Below, in pieces: positions 10,442 to 21,334 of a DNA stretch of 64,000 bases. The notes under the pieces were generated by a model, which saw only the letters and a list, made by a program, of their open reading frames with translations, was not told where the DNA came from and searched no databases. A program made the position numbers and the translations under genes. Each line of letters opens with the position of its first letter. The first letter of the stretch is position 1. This stretch comes from Pilaira anomala (Eukaryota > Mucoromycota > Mucoromycetes > Mucorales > Mucoraceae): contig JAIXMQ010000015.1 in NCBI GenBank assembly GCA_025716855.1, positions 248,001 to 312,000 on the forward strand. The letters run 5' to 3'.

Positions 10442-11897
10442 CTAGCAATAGACATTTTATTGACCTTTTTTTTTTTTTTTTTTTTCCTTGTAGGTAGACA
10501 CTTGTATTCTGAATCAAGTTTAATAATTAATATTTTATAACACTACTTTAATAAAAACATTTTTTTTTTCTTTCTCTATGACCTAAAACATTATTAAGAA
10601 TGACCAAGTGTTGTCTGCTGTGATTGAGCAATCTTTGTAACTGCAAACGCCGAATAAAGGAAATAATAAACAATTTTGAGAATTCACATATCTATAAATG
10701 AGTAATACATATATATAGCATTTTTAGAGATACAGTGAATGATATTTTTACAAATCTAATGAGTATAGTTTAATCTGCGTGTAGTGGCACTTAAATCATA
10801 CAGATATCGAAGGGAGAGTACAGTTATCTCTAAGAGAAAGATATGTTATCATTGATTGTTGTGTTGTTGTATTTATCCGTTGTACCGTTATAACGATAAC
10901 AATATAAAAATTTTATTTACGAGTACACGTTTAATTATAACTGTTTTACACTCATATGATCTTAATCACACACCTTCGACAAAGACAGTTTTAGTGATGC
11001 TATCTTTAAAACTATTTCTTCGATAATAGGAATCATAGTAGTAACTCACAGACTAAAAATGACTCATTTATACAAGGGCACGCCATTTTTAGTGAAAAAG
11101 CCTTTTTACGTATAGCATCAAGCAAGTCTTTTAACTTCAAGGAATAGATATTGCGATTCTGACATACGTCCACATGTTTTATTCACAAGTCCCCCGCCGA
11201 GTTTTATATTGCAGGTGAATTTTAAATTAGTTAAAATGAATTGCTACATATAACTCTATGACTACAACAAAACTCATTTTGTCCCTGAATCAGACACGGC
11301 TAAAGAAAAAAAAAAAAACGTGGTAGAAATAATTATCACGGATGTATATATACATTTTTAGGCCCGGGGAATGGGATACTATATTTTCTATCTCTACTAC
11401 TACTACTACTACTGCTTTGTTTATATCTTTTGATCTTTACGCGATTTTTAACGGTAGCATAGCCTGATTTTATTTTTATACAGCCCCATGATCTCTCTCT
11501 CTCTCTCTCTCTCTCGCTGGTTTAATTTCGATCTATTCATTGTAAATAGTTGAGAAAAAAAAAAAGCCCCTGGATTTAGAGACATGGCAATGATATAATC
11601 CACATTCTTATTACTTTTATGACGTATTTGTTCTAGAGCTTTATCCTTTTTTTTTTTTGTAAAAGCCTATACAAATGGTCTTATCATATAGGTTTATGAT
11701 CCATATTTTGCTTCACTCACACGGACCATCATTGTTGCTGTTGTTTTTTGCTGCTGGGAAAAACAAAAAAGTCAGCTGTTTTTTTTTCGAGTGTGATAAA
11801 ATAAAGAAGTTTTAATTATTATTATTTTTTTTTTTTCGTCCAAAAAGTTTATTATCTCGCTATGTATAAATATATATATATATATGATGGATTTTAA

Positions 11898-11899
<2 letters not shown>

Positions 11900-11931
<32 letters not shown>
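11900..11931. repeat. (GT)16 microsatellite
   Basis: A perfect GT dinucleotide array lies in intergenic DNA, 36 nt beyond the 3' end of the neighbouring minus-strand gene. Confidence 0.85.
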
Positions 11932-11934
<3 letters not shown>

Positions 11935-11966
11935 AAAGATTGTACGGAGTATATAGTTGTTTTTAA

Positions 11967-13306
11967 TTAAATATTATTCTTTTTTCTTGCAAGTTTGGAT
12001 GATTTAAGGGTAAGTGGTATAGATGTAGCGGGTATTTGTGTATTATTGGCATTATGCGTTGTAGATGTTTTAGTAAGTGATGAAGATGTGGATGGTGATT
12101 TAGTTACTATACTAAAAAAGTTAATATATAATATATAACACACACACTCTCTCTCTCTATGTATGTATTATTATATACCTTCTTCTTCTTCCTCCTCCTC
12201 ATCATCATCATCGCCATCGTCTTCTTGCGGTGTATAATTCGATAATACTCTACCCAATATTTTATATTCAAAATCAATCGACTTTTGTCCTTGTTCAATC
12301 ATTTGTTCAGTTATTTTACGTAATTTTTGAAATAATACATCTTTTTCCCAATCATCCTCTTCATTTTCATTTAAATTTTCAGGTACTTCCATTATAGTAG
12401 GTACCTCATCTAGTATTAAATCAATACTTTCACCTGACATCATTTTAGTTTTCATTTGACTTAATTGTGATGCTTGTTTTCTAACTGTAGATTCAAGCAT
12501 TGCATTTACTGTAAGTAATGAATTGATAGATAATTCCAAATCCGCAATCTATTTTAATAAATTGAATAAAAAATGCGGGGGGGTTTATTATTAGTTGTTG
12601 GTATTACCTTTCGATTAACTCGTGCTTCATTTATTATGGGCTCATCCTCTTCTTCTTCTTCCTCCTCCTCCTCCTCATCATCATCATCTATGTCATTTTC
12701 ATCCTGATCTTTTAAATCTTCATTATCATCATCATCATTATCGTCAGAATTATCTTCGTCTTCTTCCTCTTCAGATTCTTCTGACTCGATAGTTTTATCA
12801 TCTATTCGTTCTATAATCAAATTATCTTGAGGTCTTTCTATATGATGTGAAGTAGTAATAGCTACAGGAGCGTTGATAGGACCTAATACAGATCGATGAG
12901 AGGGACGAGAGATGGGTTTATTTATAGTTTGTATTGGTTGCCCATGTTCATTATTTAAAGATGGTACTGTAAAAGACTTTGTAAGTCTTTGTTGTTGTTG
13001 AGGTTTATAAATCTCGATGGGAGGTCGACTAGAGGTCATTCGATGATAATCATCGTACGAGGGTTTTCTTGTAGGTGGGTGATATAAGTTTAATAAAGGC
13101 TTCTCTGGTTTAGAAGCTGTACTGTTGACTCTTATTTTTCTGGTATTGGATGAAGTAATGGAACTTGTTCTTTTTTGTAATAACGAACCACCACTGTTAC
13201 TGCTACCACTACTACTTGTACTGGTTGTGTTGTGTAATAAACCATAGTTTGAACTAGGTCGAATAATGTTTACTGCTTTTGGTGTTTGATGCGGTTCTTT
13301 CGTCAT
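11967..13306 (-). CDS. Acidic disordered protein with short coiled coil, unknown function
   Basis: I do not recognise a named family. Three exons, 13306-12608, 12548-12179 and 12106-11967, join in frame and give 402 residues. The first 150 residues are Ser/Thr/Pro-rich and basic (RPSSNYGLLHNTTSTSSSGSS, KPQQQQRLTKSF). A long Glu/Asp run (about residues 180-220) follows. Next is a probable coiled coil across the first splice site, with NRKIADLELSINSLLTVN and TVRKQASQLSQMKTKM. A segment with DDWEKDVLFQKLRKITEQM is followed by a second acidic stretch and a Ser/Thr-rich tail ending in basic KLARKKNN. The leucine-patterned helix suggests dimerisation, and the layout fits a nuclear or cytoskeletal scaffold protein. 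That is inference only. For exon 3 I chose the second of two adjacent acceptors, because the first gives an immediate stop. Confidence 0.75.
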
Positions 13307-13468
13307 GGTAATGTTTAATGAAAAAAAAAAGAAAAGAAATAGAAATAAAAAAAGGAGGAAGGGGGGAGGAGTTATTCTACCAACTTTTTTTTTTTTTTTT
13401 TTTTTTTTATTGTTATTAGATACTTTTTTTTTTCCTTGCAAACAGTCCCATAAATCCTCCCTTCATCA

Positions 13469-14520
13469 TTAAACCCAGAGGATTTCATCATGCTTTTTTT
13501 CACTAGCTAAATCAATTAATTCATATAAAACACCATAAAGATCTCTTGTTGTAGCAGAATGATGAATCTAATAGTTGTATATATATATATCAGTTAGAAT
13601 ATATATACACATACACATACACAGATTACAATGATAAATACCTTTATTTTACTCGATGCAGAAAGTGAAGCGATATGACAGGACACAGAATTAAGATGTA
13701 AAGCAGTAATTTTTAATTTTGTCCCATTAAAAATATGTTTCCAAATACCAGCATAGACCTTTTTTGAGTCACCAATCAATTTAGTTAATTTGAGTAGTTG
13801 ATCAGTGGTAATCTCGACACGAAATGTTTTCAAATTCACCTGATTCGTCAAATATTCCAACTTTAAGCTTGAAAGTTTTTGCATATCCTTAAATTCTGCT
13901 ATATGTTCATAAGACCTCAATTGCATTTGAAGACCTACTTCAGCCGTTCTTGTCACTAAAGACTCAAATAGGCTGTGAGGGATCTTTAATAATTCCATAC
14001 GCGCATCAAATCTCTTTTCAAATAAATGTTCTATAATATGGAATACAGGTAATGTTGCTTTGGATAAGACAAGTGGATAAAACTTGAACACACTATCCTC
14101 ATGACTCGTTCGTATGTCTGTTGCAGGTATCATGATAAGTGATTGTTTTTGTATCGTCTTTAGCTGAGAACGTTCAATTTCGAGTTCAAACTTTAAAGGT
14201 TCTAACTTTCTGTTATTACCATCGTACTCGAACTCTTCTAATTCCAAAGGTTGAAAACGTAGCTTGGTGATTTTTCCCTTCGGGGTTACTGAAGAGGGAA
14301 CTTCTTGTCCAACAACATATAACCCAAGATTTTCACATAAAAGAGCTGCGATCTGTTCTTCTAAATCCTCGAAAGTCTTTACATTCCTTGGAAAATTATG
14401 TAAAGGTGAACACCTATACATGGTAAAGCTTTTATCGTATAGACTTTCTGACAATATCAAACGTTAGAAAATAGAAATTGTGTGTAGTTTTTTTTAATTA
14501 CCAAGGTTAATCTCATTCAT
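13469..14520 (-). CDS. CENPL: Inner kinetochore protein CENP-L / Fta1-like
   Basis: Three exons, 14520-14502, 14447-13642 and 13567-13469, join in frame to give 307 residues. The first exon is only 19 nt (MNEINL plus one base). Its intron has a clear CTAAC branch site before a GTCAG acceptor. The mature N terminus then reads ESLYDKSFTMYRCSPLHNF, matching the CENP-L/Fta1 signature in which a short aromatic-rich strand (K-S/W-T-Y/L-x3-P-L-x-F) opens the domain. The rest is mixed alpha/beta, with a helix (EDLEEQIAALLCENLG) and strands such as RVEITTDQLLKLTKLIG. CENP-L pairs with CENP-N (Iml3-Chl4 in yeast) in the constitutive centromere-associated network and binds near CENP-A chromatin. The call rests on the N-terminal signature and domain length. 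No CENP-N is in the window. Confidence 0.7.
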
Positions 14521-14605
14521 TATACCACAAACAACAGACAGAAAAAAGTTGTTTAATAAATAAAAAAAGTAAAAATTATTAGTGGTGGTGTTTTACTGCT
14601 GCTTA

Positions 14606-14641
<36 letters not shown>

Positions 14642-17080
14642 GTATTCAGGGTCATATTAAATTTGTTCCTGGATGATTTTTTGCTGTTTTATTTTCTTTA
14701 GTGTTATGCAGTGAAATCCAATTCACTGCAGTTCGTAATTGACTCTACTCTTTAGTAACTCGTTTTATCACACGATTCGATAAGGTTACACTTGGTCACT
14801 TTGATTTTATAGAAGTGTTAATCAATTCTTGTCAGAGTGAAATCTTCTAGATTACACTTTGTGTTCCCAACTTTTCTTTCTGATTTCTAGCAGTGTAATT
14901 TGTTTAATATACACATTAATACTGTAAAATTGAAGTATAAGACAACAACTACACTGTTTCAATTGTATTTTCTATAACTTCTATATGTAATACAGTAGCT
15001 GCTTTCATATTAATCTTTAAATGAAACGATGATCGGTGTATATTGTAGTAACTAGTTAGATCTTTTTTCAATGTATACAAACAAACGACTAATAAAGACA
15101 ATTATCTATCGCTCTTTTTTTTTTTGTTACATGTGTCTAGATTGTTTTTTAATAACAATAAAATCGAACGATCTATGGACCTTTTTTTTTTTTTTTTTAC
15201 AGTACAACACCTACATTATAGATCAATTCTATTTGTTAAGCAGATCACTCTGTAAATCGAATTCATTTCTCTTCTAATTAAAATGTCTCTTTTATCTTTT
15301 AATGTTCATATTTCACTTTTCAGTCTATTTTGTAACCGAGAATAAAACGTTAATTGACCAATCGATTTTCTTGGAATTCTATATTTTATAGTAAAAACTC
15401 TATTTTTACTGTATACATAATATAAAAAGGAGAAGGAGGAAATAAAAAAAACGCTAATATTGTTTAAAACGATTACTTTCAGAACGAGAAAAATGTTTTT
15501 TATTTATTTATTTACAATATCCGCTTATATTAATAATAATGAAAAGGGTGAGGAGAGGGTGGGGATGGGCACGCGGTTCCCAGGGCAAAAAGATTTTTTT
15601 TTTTTTGACGCGTCTCTCTCTCGGGTTAAATTTTTTATTTTGAGAGCCAGTTGATCAAGATTGAGCTTGTTTTGTGTATACGGAAACGCACAGACAACAA
15701 TTTGAAATGGCCAAACCACATTAGAAAATTAATGAAAAAAAAGTTTATTTTCTTTTGTTTATTTAAATCTATGAATAATAATTTTCAAAATTAACAAAAT
15801 GTATATATGTATTTTTTTTTAAAGGATTGATATTTTTTATCACGTAATTTTAAATTGTCTTCTTTTTCGCGAAAAAGATAATAAGAAAAAATACCCTAGC
15901 ACCTGTCCGCTTTTTCCGAAAGTCAAATTGAGTAATACAGAAGAATTTTGTTCTTGTATCACATTTCTGAACGAGGAAGATCGATTTTAGTACATTTATA
16001 GTTAATAACGCACTGTGTAGCACTAAATTTGATTTATTACCATTGGACAGGTAGGGGTATATTAGTAAAAAAAAAAAAAAAAAATGAGTGCGACAGATTG
16101 CGAAATAAAAAATAAAGATAATAATAATAATAATACTGGTAAATAGTTATTCTGCAGAAATAGGAATTCTTTTTTTTTTAAAGTAGTTATGTAATTGGCA
16201 CATGTGTCAAAATATGTTGAAAAACATCTGAAATTAATTTTTATTAATATATTTTCATAAAGTAGGTCGATGCGTGAAAATATATAATTTTTTACATGTG
16301 CTCAAATTTTCTGAGTGACATTTCACCTGGAAAAAATAAGCTTTTTTTTTTCTTTTTTTTTTCCTTTGTCATATTTTCTTTTACTGTGAAAATAGATTTC
16401 TTTGTGTTTACTAACCTATAACTTTGTAAATAATTCCTCGGATCCAATCATCAGGTTTTTTTTTTATATTTTTTTCTCGGTCGGGTCCTTGATAGCGCTT
16501 TGTATTTATATCTTTACAGTGTAACATCATGTTGAACATACTTTTCATATAAAAATAGCTTTTTACGTTCTCGATATCTCAAATAGGCAAACTAATAGAT
16601 ACTCTATTCATTGATCTACGAAGAAGAATTTAATGGATCAAAGAATGCCCTGAGCAAAAAAAAAGAAATAATAATAAAAAAATATATGTATTGCATTAAA
16701 CACAAAATATCATGCCATCTTTCACAAGCTTTCTTTGTATCACTACAATACTAATCATACTAATCAAAAAAAAAAAAAAAAAAAAAAAGTCAGTTTAGCA
16801 ACAAAAAAGATAGCATTATTGAATCATGTCAATATATAACGCGGGAAAAGGAAGGTTTATTTAATTTTTTTACATATAATGTTCATAAAAAAGAAAGCAC
16901 AAGAGGTATATGGCAACAAATATTACTCTGAAATAATTTCGGTGAGAAGAATGGTATTGTTAAATGAATTGTTGTTGTTACAGGGAATGAAAGGGTAATA
17001 ACTAATATATAATATAAAAAGAAAGTCAAGGGATAAAAAAAAAGAAAAAGAAGGTGTTGTGTTGTGGGAATATCATAAAA
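14521..17080. other. Gene-poor region
   Basis: No supported gene lies here. The short open frames are AT-rich, unsupported by splice structure and show no recognisable motif. It holds a 34-nt A run (14607-14640), several T runs and a MITE-like inverted-repeat element at 15891-16060. The first few hundred bases are the promoter of the CENP-L-like gene. The last part is the 3' flank of the PAS-GATA gene. Confidence 0.55.
15891..16060. mobile_element. MITE-like element with about 47-nt terminal inverted repeats
   Basis: The left end reads ATACCCTAGCACCTGTCC, then TCAAATTGAGT..TAC. The reverse complement of the right end reads ATACCCCTACCTGTCC, then TCAAATTTAGT..TAC. The two arms align over about 47 nt with one short indel and a variable middle. 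The enclosed DNA has no open frame. The total size of 170 nt fits a non-autonomous miniature inverted-repeat element. Target-site duplication could not be fixed; a TA or an AT-rich site is possible. Confidence 0.55.
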
Positions 17081-17498
17081 TTATTTAACGGAATGATGCT
17101 TACGATGATGATTATCATTACTGTTATTAATAAAATAAGGTTGGTAATTCATTTTTAATACATCTCTATTGTAAGAATAAGAAGGTGATGAACTTTTAGA
17201 CTTGGGTGATGTGTGTGGCGTATCCTGACTTTGAAATATGGAATGCTGTTGTTGTTTTTGTTGATTTAAAGCAATCTTTACTTGTCGTGCTACCGATCGA
17301 GAATATCTTAGCCCACATGCGTTACAGAGTCTATAAACTTATATATTAATAAAACTCTATATATATAAAAAAAAAAATAAGCAAACAAACAAATGATGTA
17401 TTTACGTTTTATGTCCAGTGGGTCCTCTTCTCCATTCAGGGCTAGAATCAGTTCCACAACTTTGACAGTGATTTCTTTGATGATGAATGTGTTGTTGT

Positions 17499-17530
<32 letters not shown>

Positions 17531-18636
17531 GATGTTCACTGGTAATAACAAATTTTCTAATTTATTAAATGTTGTACTAGAACGATTTTTTTTAATTGGA
17601 TCAAGACGTTTATAATCATAAAGAGGAGAAGATGGTAATGACACGCTGATAAAAAAAAAAAAATAATAATAATAATTAATATACACAAATTGAAAAAAAA
17701 TATATATATGCATTTATACCTTTTTTTGACCTGAATGAGAACAAAAGCAATCGAACCATATTCTATGATGAAACTGTTTATTTTTTGTCCTGATATAGTG
17801 GTTCGAATGGTTTGTCGAACGCAATGAAAACAAGATACTCCTGGTGACATGGGTCGGTCATCTAAAATATGCATCTGTGCGCCATCCATTTCGTTGGGAT
17901 AGTGATCGGGCCATGACAATAGCACTGACTTTGTCCGATTATCCAGAATGTGAAAAAATTGATGCGGAGACGACGGTTTAGGCGCATTATAATAATGATA
18001 CAACTGATCCGTCGGTGGTGGTGGTGGTGTTGTTGTTGTTGTTGTTGACGATATTGATTTTAGTTGGTAAAATAAGCTATTTTTCTTTGAAGTACAGAAG
18101 TTATGATCTCCGCAAACGGAAACATCTTTTTTGAAAGATTTGATTTTAATAAGCACATTACAAAAAAAAAAAAAAAAAAAAATCCTTGTTATTTACCTTG
18201 TTGACGATGAAAGAATGCTAAAACCAAATTCTCAGTTGCAACGTACATGATAATATCAACAACAATATAGTTTGGTGTTGACGTTATAAAAGTATTCTGT
18301 GTAATACACGGTATTAAATAAACAAATAAAAAAATTAAACACGCTAATATATATTTACATTAGAATAATCTATCAATCGACATCTAATATTACAGTAGAA
18401 CATTTAGTTTCATCATCATCATCATTATCTTTAAAATTAAAAAAAAAGAAATACCTAGTAACAGATCCACCTAATAAACTAGAATCCATAAATTTATATA
18501 AATCTCTTTTGGCAAGTAAAACTTCATCTGGATGAATGAGTTCAAATAAAGAATAACCTCTCAACTTGTCATAGGAAGAAGTATAAACAAATTCAAGATC
18601 TTTTGCTGATAAAAAACCCCAAATACAATGACTCAT
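17081..18636 (-). CDS. PAS-domain GATA zinc-finger transcription factor (white-collar-2-like)
   Basis: The ATG at 18636 starts MSHCIWGFLSAKDLEFVYTS, a PAS fold that continues with FELIHPDEVLLAKRDL and LGGSVTR. The next exon adds NYIVVDIIMYVATENLVLAFFH. It lacks a flavin-binding Cys motif of LOV domains, so it is not itself a photoreceptor. A proline-rich linker and VSCFHCVRQTIRTT follow. The C-terminal GATA finger is CQSC-x18-CNAC with PEWRRGPTGHKT, interrupted by an intron after HKT and resumed as LCNACGLRYSRSVARQ. The 18-residue loop is the fungal white-collar type. An Asn run (N10) precedes the finger. The protein ends at TAA 17083-17081. Exon 1 is best ended at 18394, since reading on meets a TGA. 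Such factors regulate light, iron or nitrogen genes in fungi; the target here is unknown. Confidence 0.75.
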
Positions 18637-19017
18637 TTTTCCCAAATAATAATATATATATTTTTTTTTTTTAAATAGAAGGAAGAAGAAGTGTGAAAAT
18701 TATAAAAAAGAAAAGGTGAATTTATGTATTTGAGAGATTTTTATTTAAGGGCTTTACAAATATGGTTAATTTCTATATAAAGACTTTGTAACTCCTTGAC
18801 TAAAAAGCAAAAAATTCTATTTGTAGCACTTTAACGACACATGAAAGTTCTCTATTATAAAATGATCGAACTGCAATTGATCGAGAAAAAAAAAAAAAAA
18901 AAGTTTCGGTTTTTAAATCATAATATTATTTCAATGGTTGCACTTTTTATTTTTCAAAAAAAAAAAAAAAAAAATGGGTCAATGCCCTCCTTTTCATACT
19001 CCATTTTTTTTTCCTTT
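18637..19017. other. Spacer with poly-A/T tracts
   Basis: This spacer is the promoter and 5' region of the PAS-GATA gene and the 3' flank of GID8, both on the minus strand. It carries A runs at 18885-18902 and 18957-18974. I see no gene. Confidence 0.6.
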
Positions 19018-19890
19018 TTACATGGAAATGTCTTGTAAATTATTCCCATTTTCATCCTGTAACACCAATTCTGCTTTGACCCAGTTTTCAATTTTTGGAT
19101 AAATCATACGCTCATCAAGTTGTTCTTGACTCCAAGCCAACATTTTAAGAAGATTAGGTAACCTGGGATCCTTTTCTTGCGATTGACTCAACAAGATGGC
19201 GGCATTTAACTCACTTGCCGTCTTTTGACGTTGACCTGGATGAAGTAAATCTTGTACAGGTGAATCAATACTATCTTGAAAGGCCAATAACGCCATCGTT
19301 CTTTCTAACTCTTCTAAAAACTCTGGATGTTCTTCTCCACGAGGCGCCATTTCTTCTGACGCAAACTCAAGTGCTTCTTGAAAACTCCCTTTACGAATTA
19401 ACTCAATTAATCGTTGTTGTTGAAGGTGAAAAAACAAATGAGGATTGGTATCTAAAATCTAAATAGATTCTTTTCACTTTTAATTTTTTATTTTCTCCTT
19501 TCTTTTTAAAATTTAATTTTATATACCTCTGGATTCAAGTCGTTTACCAAGTCAATGGCTGTGTCAACATCTCCCGACTGAATAGCGTGACGAATGTCCA
19601 TTCTTTCCTGAATAGACTGCAAATCAACTGTTGGCGCTAAACCACTTTCTGAACTAAACTGCTCTGCTGCGTCTTTATATCCTTCGACAACAAGGTAATT
19701 CATTACAAGTTGATTAAGGTCTCTAATAAGTTATATATAATATATTTAATTTCCTTTCTTTCATTCTTTTTCTCTCTTTCTCTCTTTTTTTTTTTTTCTT
19801 TTTGAATATTTACTGTTTATTGACTTTGACTTTAGTTAAACGTTGTTCCCACTCATCTTTAGGAATATTCTTCTTAACTATTGAACTCAT
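19018..19890 (-). CDS. GID8: GID8/TWA1-like subunit of the GID/CTLH E3 ligase
   Basis: Three exons, 19890-19814, 19722-19527 and 19458-19018, join in frame to give 237 residues, a normal length for the family. The order is LisH (LNQLVMNYLVVEGYKDAAEQF), CTLH (IQERMDIRHAIQSGDVDTAIDLVN...) and CRA (FHLQQQRLIELIRKGSFQEALEFASEEM; FQDSIDSPVQDLL; MLAWSQEQLDER). Gid8 is the scaffold helix protein of the GID (CTLH) ubiquitin ligase, which in yeast degrades gluconeogenic enzymes when glucose returns. It bridges the RING pair and the substrate receptor. All three domains are intact, so a working protein is expected. The start is set by MSSIVKKNIPKDEWEQRL, typical of the family's N terminus. Confidence 0.95.
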
Positions 19891-19938
19891 TGACAAAATA
19901 AATAAATAAAATAGTAATGATAAAAAAAAAAAAGTGTA

Positions 19939-19976
<38 letters not shown>

Positions 19977-19991
19977 GCGGAAAATTAAATT

Positions 19992-21175
19992 TTATTTATG
20001 TTGTTGATTCCATTCAACACACTCTTGGAAAGTTACTCCATTTCCACCAAAAATATCCAAAGCACTAAATATTTTAAATTTAATACAAGTAAACTACTTT
20101 ATTATTTAAATTACTTTACCTTCCAAATGTTAAATCAACTTTACCGTTGGATAATTTATCAACAAGCTTCAAATCTTCCATTGCTAATCATTTCAAATAT
20201 ATACACATAAAAAAAAAAAAAAAAGAATCAGTACATATCATAAAGTCATTTACCCCTCTTTATCATATTTACATCTTCCACCGCCTGCATAGGTTGTAGG
20301 AATCGTGACCCATTCACCAAGACGCTCAACAAGTGCTTCGTCAATACCGTTACAAAGACCTTCAACATCAGCTGCATGAATTAAAAATTCACTAAATAAA
20401 AAATGTTTAGGACACAAATAAAATCTTGGTAAATAAAATCATGTTTTACCTGCAGTATTGGCTAAGCATATCAAGGGTATCTATTTTATCATTCTGTTCA
20501 GTTTTACTTTTTTTTTTTATATATATATCATTATTTTACCTTTGTTTACTTCCATATCTGTCATTGTTTGCCATTTATCCATAGCAACTACCCATTTATC
20601 ATTCTTTTTACGACAACTAAATACAATCACGTCAGTAAAAAAAAAAAAGATCCTTTTTTACATACAATGTGTATTTTTTTTTTTTTTATATACAAACCTA
20701 ACATCAACAACCAATCTATCTTTACCTACAAGTTCACAGAGTTGAACCAATCTTTCTTTAGAAAATTTAGCACCAGGGAATAAGTAACTGGTCACAATAA
20801 CTTTAGAAGCTCCATACGATAACCATTGTTGAGCATTCTCAAGGGTGATACCACCACCCACTTGAAGACCTTGAGGCCAAGCTGCAAGTGCTTCTTTGGC
20901 TGCTTCATCGTTATTAGGTCCCAACTTGATAACATGACAACGAGTAACCTCATTCTCTTTATAAAGTCTGGAATAAAAGCTAGGCGACTCTCTAATACAC
21001 AACAATGAATTAGTTCAAAACGACTTTTTGTCGCATCTAAAAAAAAAAAAAAAAAAACTTACTCAGAAACAAAGTTAGTGGTAAGTTGATCGGGTGAATC
21101 ATCTAAAAGTGAGCCACCAACAATTTGCTTTACTTTGCCATGGTGAAGATCGATACAACCGTTGAAACGTGTCAT
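19992..21175 (-). CDS. HIS6: Phosphoribosylformimino-AICAR ribotide isomerase (HIS6/HisA)
   Basis: This enzyme carries out the fourth step of histidine synthesis, the isomerisation of ProFAR to PRFAR (EC 5.3.1.16). The protein starts [20 protein letters not shown], with the catalytic Asp in [10 protein letters not shown]. Later strands of the TIM barrel include [23 protein letters not shown] (phosphate-binding loop), [22 protein letters not shown] with the second catalytic Asp region, [36 protein letters not shown] and the C-terminal [11 protein letters not shown]. At least seven exons join in frame, several only 30-60 nt long. The stop is at 19994-19992, 102 nt from the GID8 start. It is divergent from the Fhit-like gene, with only 159 nt between the two ATGs, so the two genes share a promoter region. 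The sequence follows the eukaryotic fungal His6 form rather than bacterial HisA. Confidence 0.95.
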
Positions 21176-21334
21176 TGATATTTTTTTGTTTTTACAAAAT
21201 GTCAAAAAAAAAACAAAAAAAAACAAAAAGATTATCTATCAAACTTATAACCAATAAAATATAGATATATATATATTTAAAGGTAAGCAAACTACTTTCC
21301 TTCTTCTTTTTCCAGAATATATAAATAGGAAGAA
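21176..21334. promoter_or_regulatory. Shared divergent promoter of HIS6 and the Fhit-like gene
   Basis: Only 159 nt separate the minus-strand HIS6 ATG from the plus-strand HIT-protein ATG. It contains A-rich tracts and a TATATATATAT run (21266-21276). I did not find a clear TGACTC-type Gcn4 site, which one might expect near a histidine gene. Confidence 0.6.

Larger units (their letters stand above)
10054..11966. other. Gene-free region with a tandem repeat and microsatellites
   Basis: No supported gene is present. It starts with a 23-nt T run just after the accessory gene's stop, then holds the tandem repeat at 10217-10441 (listed separately) and AT-rich DNA. Short arrays follow: (ACT)n near 11395-11412, (CT)n at 11491-11515 and (GT)n at 11900-11931. 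The last stretch is the 3' flank of the minus-strand gene ending at 11967. Confidence 0.6.

Noticed and set aside
15455..15720. Opposed 64-codon frames around a GC-rich patch
   Set aside because: Overlapping frames on both strands, low complexity, no recognisable domain.
17081..18636. White collar 1-type blue-light photoreceptor
   Set aside because: The PAS domain lacks the flavin-linked Cys motif of LOV domains, so it fits the white-collar-2 or other PAS-GATA group.
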